Shown here: piece by piece, positions 40,501-64,000 of the stretch
Position numbering within the stretch: the first letter of the stretch is position 1
Layout: each line of letters opens with the position of its first letter
Source of the DNA: Galbula dea
Lineage: Eukaryota > Chordata > Aves > Piciformes > Galbulidae
Direction of reading: 5' to 3'
Assembly (NCBI GenBank): GCA_013399015.1
Contig: VWZX01007020.1
Span: forward strand, 682,001 to 746,000
Length of the DNA stretch: 64,000 bases
The notes under the pieces: generated by a model
Database searches by the model: none
Seen by the model: the letters and a program-made list of their open reading frames with translations, nothing else
Told to the model about the DNA's origin: nothing
Position numbers and translations under genes: made by a program

Positions 40501-42101
40501 TATCTCAATTAATTGTTTTTATTTTCATTAAAGCTGGTTTAGTTTTCCAATCTGTAAGTCTCTCTCCCTTGTTCCCTTTCTCTTCCCCTCTGGGAAGGGA
40601 CAGGACTTACAGAGAGCATCTAAGAGAGAGCATCTGCCATTTGTCTAGTGGCCAGCCCAGCCCTAATCCTAACCCTTGACATCTAGCAACACTATTGCCC
40701 CCCCAAATCACTACAAAAGACAAGACCTGCTTTTGCAGTGGGGTCTTTCTTCTCTATGGACAAAGGGTGAAGGAGAACTTGAAAAGGTTCCATCATACCA
40801 CAAAACTCTTAAAAAAGAGGTTTCCATTGAGACTTACTTGTGTGAACAGCTGTGGGCACCAAATGAAAAATATTTTCACATAGAGAAAGTTTCCATAACT
40901 CTATGCAAAAAGGCTGGTTATAGCAAGAACTGGGCTTCACCTTATTATGAAATAAAGAAAATTTAGGTAAAACATTACCTGAAGCTCATTCATTTTTCAG
41001 ATCAAATTTTCAGACTTTTGGAATATTCATTCAAGACTGAACAGCATTTCTATAGGAAAAGCACACACGTACTCGCTATAATTAACACAAGAAGTAGCCA
41101 TCATAAGCACCATATAGTTCTTACCTGAAAGCACCATCTCCCTCTGGATTAGGTGCTGTTATGTGGCAAGCATCACCAGACAGTCCATAACCCAAAACTT
41201 CTGCATAGATCCTAGCACCTCTTTGTACAGCATGTTCATATTCTTCCAGGACCAGCACAGCAGCACCCTCTCCCATTACAAATCCTTCTCTCTGTGAATC
41301 AAACGGTCGACATGCCATCTTTGGGCTTGAGTTAAAACTTGTGCTGAGGGCCCGAGCTCTTGAAAATCCAGCCAAGGATAGAGGACTAATGCAAGCCTCA
41401 GTCCCTCCAGCCAACATGACATCAGCATCACCAGCAGCAATAAATCTAAAGGAGTCTCCAACAGCATGTGCACCTGTGGTACAAGCAGTTGACACAGCAT
41501 GATTCGGCCCTTTCAGCTGATATTTAATGCTGATCTGGCCTGCTGCCATATTGACTAAAATCTTTGGGACAAAGAAAGGGCTGACCTTGTTATAACCCTT
41601 TGTTTTAAATAAAGTGGCTGTATCAGAAATCTCTTCCAGTGGAACCATTCCCATCCCAATTGCCACACCGGCACTTAAGCGATCCTGTTCAGACTGGGGA
41701 GACCAGCCAGAATCCTTCATGGCTAGCTCTGCCGCACCAATGGCCATCACAGTGGCAGAACTCATGGATTTGATCTCTGACTTTGACACAAAGCTTTCTT
41801 CCCTGAACTGACCCTCCTTGTTTCCTCTTGGCACGCAAGCAGCCACTTTACATGGGATGCCTGCATATTCTTCCCCATCTAGACAAGCAATCCCACTGTC
41901 TCCTTGGAGAAGGTGCTTCCAGACAAGCTGAGTCCCCACACCAAGAGGGGACACTAAGCCAATACCTGTAACAACTACTTTCCTTCGACATGCAGGCAGT
42001 GACTTGCTGAAATCTCTTCTGTGGTTTCGTAGATTTAAATTCAGACTCCTGAGATGACGATTTGCAGTCTTTAATAGATCCAATGAGCACTGTGAGAACA
42101 T
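37157..42101 (-). CDS. OXSM: OXSM: mitochondrial 3-oxoacyl-[acyl-carrier-protein] synthase (two coding exons)
   Basis: Joining 42101-41125 to 37559-37157 gives a complete 459-residue protein, the same length as the human enzyme. It is the beta-ketoacyl-ACP synthase of mitochondrial type II fatty-acid synthesis. It condenses malonyl-ACP with a growing acyl-ACP in the matrix, and the octanoyl product feeds lipoic-acid synthesis. Residues 1-40 are rich in Arg/Lys with few acids, as in a mitochondrial presequence, and the KAS fold starts at about 42 (VVVTGIGLVSPLG). The triad is Cys207 (in STACTTG), His348 (in NAHATSTPLGD) and His385 (in KGATGHLLGA). Human numbering is Cys209, His348 and His385, implying small compensating indels. 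The C-terminal NSFGFGGTNATL motif is present. The start ATG has a strong context (CCACCATGT). The junction is phase 2 (AG|G, Arg326). No breaks are seen, so the gene should be functional. Confidence 0.97.
37560..41124 (-). other. OXSM: OXSM intron between the coding exons
   Basis: A 3565-base GT-AG intron, AT-rich. It contains the solo LTR at 39909-40681 on the opposite strand to OXSM, and a small imperfect tandem duplication of about 26 bases at 39519-39569. A short direct duplication (AAGTATCTCC twice) lies near 38600-38620. No other exon is seen. Confidence 0.85.
39909..40681 (+). mobile_element. Solo LTR, same family as 7068-7758, antisense within OXSM intron
   Basis: Starts TGTCCTGGTTTGAGCTAGAA at 39909 and ends AACCCTTGACA at 40681 (TG...CA). 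A TATAAA box lies at 40245-40250 and an ATTAAA signal at 40527-40532. Downstream it shares TTTAGTTTTCCAATC with the 7068-7758 element, and the start shares AGAACAGAACTAATTCTGTT-type sequence. The flanks are ATTAG and TCTAG, agreeing at only three of five bases, so the target duplication has decayed or the ends are off by a little. No internal retroviral sequence is present. The orientation is opposite to OXSM transcription, the usual tolerated orientation for intronic LTRs. Confidence 0.87.
41125..42101 (-). CDS. OXSM: OXSM coding exon A (residues 1-326)
   Basis: Runs from ATG 42101-42099 to the donor AG|GTAAGAAC at 41125/41124. The exon itself starts at 42130, after the acceptor CAATTACAG preceded by a C/T tract. 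It is 977 coding bases, that is 325 codons plus two bases. It holds the presequence, the N-terminal thiolase-fold half and the catalytic cysteine. Confidence 0.96.
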
Positions 42102-42113
42102 GGTGGAAATTAA

Positions 42114-42128
42114 TCACTTCAAGCACAT
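42114..42128 (-). other. Four-codon upstream ORF in OXSM 5' UTR
   Basis: Two bases into the exon that holds the OXSM start there is ATG TGC TTG AAG TGA (42128-42114). It ends 12 bases before the OXSM start codon. With exon 1 joined as proposed, the base at -3 is G. Such a uORF would lower initiation at the main start or require reinitiation. Confidence 0.6.
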
Positions 42129-42130
42129 TC

Positions 42131-43739
42131 CTGTAATTGGGGGGGGGAAAAAAAGACACAAACACAACAATAAAGCAGTCAATGTTAAAAACATTCCAAG
42201 TATGCTAAATTAATAGTCTGATTTTTACGTGAAAGCCTATATTCAACATTGCAGAAAGGTAGTTTCAGAGTCCATAATCAGGAATAGTGTGTGCTATGGC
42301 AAACAGAGTATAGAAATGCATTCACTTGCAGAATGTCTCTAGTGGGCTCTTCTAGCTTAAGCTGCCAATGAGTACGACTTTGCACCACTGCAGACTGTCA
42401 GATGCTCTCTGGTTTTTCTGCTAAACTACTCTCAGGGCTTTAACCACCAGCCGGCTAGAGGTGTCAACAAAAGCCTCATTCTTCTAAGGGAGAAAGCGTG
42501 TGTTCACCTGTAAATTTATATTCTATCACTATCATCTTAAGGATGACATCATCTCAACCTTTATGTCAGGCAGAATGGTCTAGAAAACTCAGAATAGGAG
42601 TCAAGAAACTCTCCTGGTTCTGCCACCAAAGTAATTATGTATCTTGGACAAGACTCCTCATCTCTCTACCTCCACCTACCCTTTATCAGCCTTGAGGTAT
42701 TTAGACTGTCAGAGGACAGTACCTCAAGTGTGCTTGCCCAAGATCTACCACACCACCACCTCCCTCAAACACAACACAGTCACACCCCATGCATTGTGAA
42801 GTATGTCAAGTGACAAAGGGCCGCTGATGAGCGTTAAGTACTTCAGGAGGGACAAGAGGACCATGTCAAGCAGAAACAGCACTGCACCATAGTCTCTCTC
42901 GCCTTGGCCACTGCCAGGTCAGGAGTTGCTCTGTTCGCACACATCTGCGTGAGAGAGCAGTGCAGAGGCTGCAGCACAGCCCTGACAACATCCATGATAT
43001 AGGCTCCAACAGGGCACCTGCTTTTCACCTCATAACAAGGGAACCTTGACATCGCCAGGACTTTGGTAAAATACAGGGACCTGTAGAAGGACTGTATGGT
43101 GCCACTGGGCTAATACACTCCCGCTGAAATACACAGACCTGCTATTCCTTATGGCAGCACAAGCACACAACACTGTCATAAAAAAACCCCAAAAACCAAA
43201 ACCACAAACCTAACAACAACAACAAAAAACTCCAAAGCTGAAACTCGCACTTACTAATGCGGATGGGTTTTTTTAAAGGAGCCTGCTCTAAATCCTGGGT
43301 CTTAATTTGTCATTTTAACTTTTTAGGTCAGTTAGCTTGGGTTTTATAAAAAGAGGCAATAATATATACAATATATCTGTAAAAGTCTAACAGACATGTA
43401 GGCCTTCTATTAAAAGACCCCAAATGACATGAAACTATTACAAGGGCTCGTCTGACCCAAGCAGTGCTACGTTAACTACTGCGTGCGTCGGGGAGAAGCA
43501 CAAGCGGGGGAAAATTTGCCCCCGGGAACAAGACTTATCGGACACCATCGGGTGTTTAAAGGTCATTAACTACTTTTAAAGTTTTAACCAGAAGCTAAAC
43601 CAGCCCCGCCCAGCGCCGCCATTGCCCAGCTCCGCTTGGGGACGCGTCTTCCGCGGCCCTGCCGGCAACAAGGACCCCTCCCGCTCCCGGCAGGGATCGG
43701 CGAGCCCCCGCATCCCTCCGCCCTAACCCTCAGCAGTAC
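42131..43739 (-). other. OXSM: OXSM 5' intron
   Basis: Lies between the proposed non-coding exon 1 and the first coding exon. The 3' splice site is clear (T/C tract and ACAG at 42131-42134), whereas the 5' site is only inferred. The interval contains an A/C-rich low-complexity patch at about 43180-43232 and otherwise nothing recognised. Confidence 0.6.
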
Positions 43740-44000
43740 CTTCGCCGGCCGCACACCCCCAGGTCCGCAATGGTTGGCTCCCCAGCCGGATGGGGGAGGA
43801 CGGGGGGCGGGCACGTGACGGCTTTGTAGCCAATCCTCGATGTCACCATTGCTGAGGAGCTGCGCGAGCGACTCGCTATTCGGTGGTTGATTGCGGCGCT
43901 CTTGGCGCACGGAGGACGGCGGATTAGCTTGGCCTGGCCTGACCCGACCCGACCCGGCCCGGCCCTGAGATTGCCAGTGCAGGCGGGGGGAGCATAGTCG
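43440..44000 (-). promoter_or_regulatory. OXSM: CpG island promoter of OXSM
   Basis: A dense CpG patch in otherwise CpG-poor DNA. Near the proposed start there is a GC box (GGGGGGCGGG, about 43802-43811), a perfect CACGTG E-box at 43812-43817 within GCACGTGACG, and a CCAAT box at 43830-43834. On the minus strand these read CCAAT complement, E-box, GC box, then exon 1. Further upstream five CCC runs at 43943-43965 form a G-quadruplex-type motif on the minus strand. There is no TATA box, as expected for a housekeeping gene. Confidence 0.75.
43741..43795 (-). other. OXSM: Probable OXSM non-coding exon 1
   Basis: Inferred from position in the CpG island and a possible donor GAAG|GTACTG at 43741-43735 on the minus strand. 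The donor is weaker than usual (GTACTG rather than GTRAGT). The upstream limit is a guess, placed just downstream of the GC box and E-box. An RNA read would be needed to fix it. Confidence 0.35.
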
Positions 44001-44480
44001 CGTTAGTCCTGATAACTGGAACAGCAAGGGAATCACTTGGAAATCACTTCCTGCCCCAAGCCGTGCATTTAAAACATACAAAAGAGTAAATACACCTAAA
44101 AACCCCAAATGAACATACAGTCTCAGTGGAATAATCCACAAGAAGGTAACACAAAGGCCTGTGAGGGAAATCTTTAGTTCTCATCAGTTTCGTTAATGCT
44201 GCATGTGTGCTGCAATAAATTTCAGCACTGAGTTGGTTGCAACTGCCAAAACTCCAGTGTTAAAACAGTACATAACCATGCAATTCAAGGCCATCATGCG
44301 TGTGCTTGAGGAGCTCTTCTGTCAGGCCCATTTTATATTCCACCATAACTAATTCCTTAGGACAGCTTTTCTGCCTACACATTGTTCTCTTGCTCTAGTC
44401 CCAGTAGCCATCTGATCCCTGTTCTGCTATCTGCACCCTTTGGATTCCCATCCTTCACCAGCTCCCAACTCTGCTGTCAC

Positions 44481-45045
44481 ATTACTGGTGGAAAAGGAGC
44501 TAGGAACACTGGTCAACAGCGAGCTGTACATGAGCCATCAGTGTGCCCAGGTGGCCAAGAAGGCCAGTAGCACCCTCGCCTGTATAAGAAATAATGTGGC
44601 CAGCAGGACCAGGGAAGCGATGGTGCCTCTGTACTCCTGTACTGGTGAGGCCACAACTTGAATACTGTGTTGTTTTGGGCCCCTCATACAAGAAGGACAT
44701 TTGAGGTACTGCAGCGTATCCAAAGAAGGACAACAAAGCTGGTGAACGATCTAAAGGAAAAGACTTATGAGGAATGGTTGCGGGAATTGGGGTTGTTCAG
44801 CCTGGAGAGAAGGAAGCTCAGGTGAAACCTCACTCTCTACCACTACCTGAAAGAAGGTTGTAGCCAGGTGGCAGTCAGTCTCTTTTCCCAAGTAACAAGC
44901 AACAGCACAAAACGAAATAGCTTCAAGTTGTCCCAGGGGAGGTTTAGACCGGATATTAGGATTTTTTTTTTTTCACTGAAAAGGTTGTCAAGCACTGAAA
45001 CAGACTGTACCGAGAAGTGGTTGAGCCACCATCCATGGAGGTATG
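44481..45045 (+). mobile_element. Old CR1 fragment between the OXSM and NGLY1 promoters
   Basis: Recognised by CR1 ORF2 remnants: ATGAGCCATCAGTGTGCCCA, then AGAAGGACAT, TGTTCAGCCTGGAGA and CCATCCATGGAGG, in order. Frames are broken by stops and small indels, and the terminal octamer tail is missing. It belongs to a different, older subfamily than the copies at 3639 and 16529. It occupies most of the space between the two CpG islands. Confidence 0.85.
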
Positions 45046-45351
45046 TATAGCTACATCCTTCTAGCCTAGGGTGAGGCCAAACTTGTGGCACCAACAGACA
45101 GTGCAGTCGTTGGAACTGTCAGGATGAGGCAGTTCAGCAGCTCCTGTAACATCACCGATGTCAGATGGGGCAGGGCACGGCAGCAAACCTCCACCACACT
45201 CACAAACACTCCCTTCAAGGGTCACCCCTCACCCCCGGGGCTGTGGGCGTAGGATCTGAGGGCGGTGACCTCGTCCCTCGGGTTGCGCGTGCGTGTTGCG
45301 GCGCGCTCCTGGCGCAGCGCTGGGTGCTGGCGGCGCCGTCCGGGAGGAGCG

Positions 45352-64000
<18,649 letters not shown>

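Noticed and set aside
43584..44141. 185-codon minus-strand open frame over the OXSM promoter
   Set aside because: Lies in the CpG island, rich in Gly, Arg and Pro as expected of GC-rich non-coding DNA, and not linked to the OXSM frame.
45265..45351. In-frame upstream start for NGLY1 at 45265
   Set aside because: The codon there is GTG, not ATG. The ATG at 45352 matches the known family N-terminus, so it was chosen.

Overview
The window is a piece of a bird nuclear chromosome. Three things support this: CR1 LINE fragments with the avian-type 3' end (ATTCTGTG-like octamer), solo LTRs of the kind common in bird genomes, and two vertebrate genes with compact GT-AG introns. The species cannot be fixed from sequence alone. 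Nothing bacterial, viral or plasmid-like is present apart from old retroelement remnants.

Layout. Positions 1 to about 36,940 form an AT-rich, gene-poor tract in which I find no credible protein-coding exon. It holds several CR1 pieces (3639-4313 minus, 13298-13995 minus, and a CR1-within-CR1 nest at 16408-17846 plus) and one precise solo LTR (7068-7758) with a perfect 5-bp target duplication. OXSM, the mitochondrial 3-oxoacyl-ACP synthase, lies on the minus strand. Its two coding exons (42101-41125 and 37559-37157) give a complete 459-residue protein with the Cys-His-His triad intact. A solo LTR related to the one at 7068-7758 sits in its intron. A CpG island at about 43,440-44,000 is its promoter.

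An old CR1 fragment (44481-45045) lies between this island and a second CpG island (about 45,225-45,880) that drives NGLY1 on the plus strand. Ten coding exons of NGLY1 (cytosolic peptide:N-glycanase) can be traced, joining in frame for 533 codons. They cover the PUB domain, the zinc-binding and transglutaminase-like catalytic core, and the start of the PAW domain. The reading frame is still open at base 64,000, so the last exons lie outside. NGLY1 introns carry further CR1 fragments and a third solo LTR (60943-61502) with a perfect 5-bp target duplication.

The two genes are divergently arranged about 1.5 kb apart and do not share a pathway. OXSM extends acyl chains in mitochondrial type II fatty-acid synthesis, which feeds lipoate production. 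NGLY1 removes N-glycans from misfolded glycoproteins during ER-associated degradation. The side-by-side order matches the known vertebrate NGLY1-OXSM neighbourhood. I found no undescribed biological system. The points most worth a second look are the exactly delimited LTR insertions, the CR1 nest, the four-codon upstream ORF and G-quadruplex-type promoter of OXSM, and a CpG-rich patch inside the gene-poor tract.
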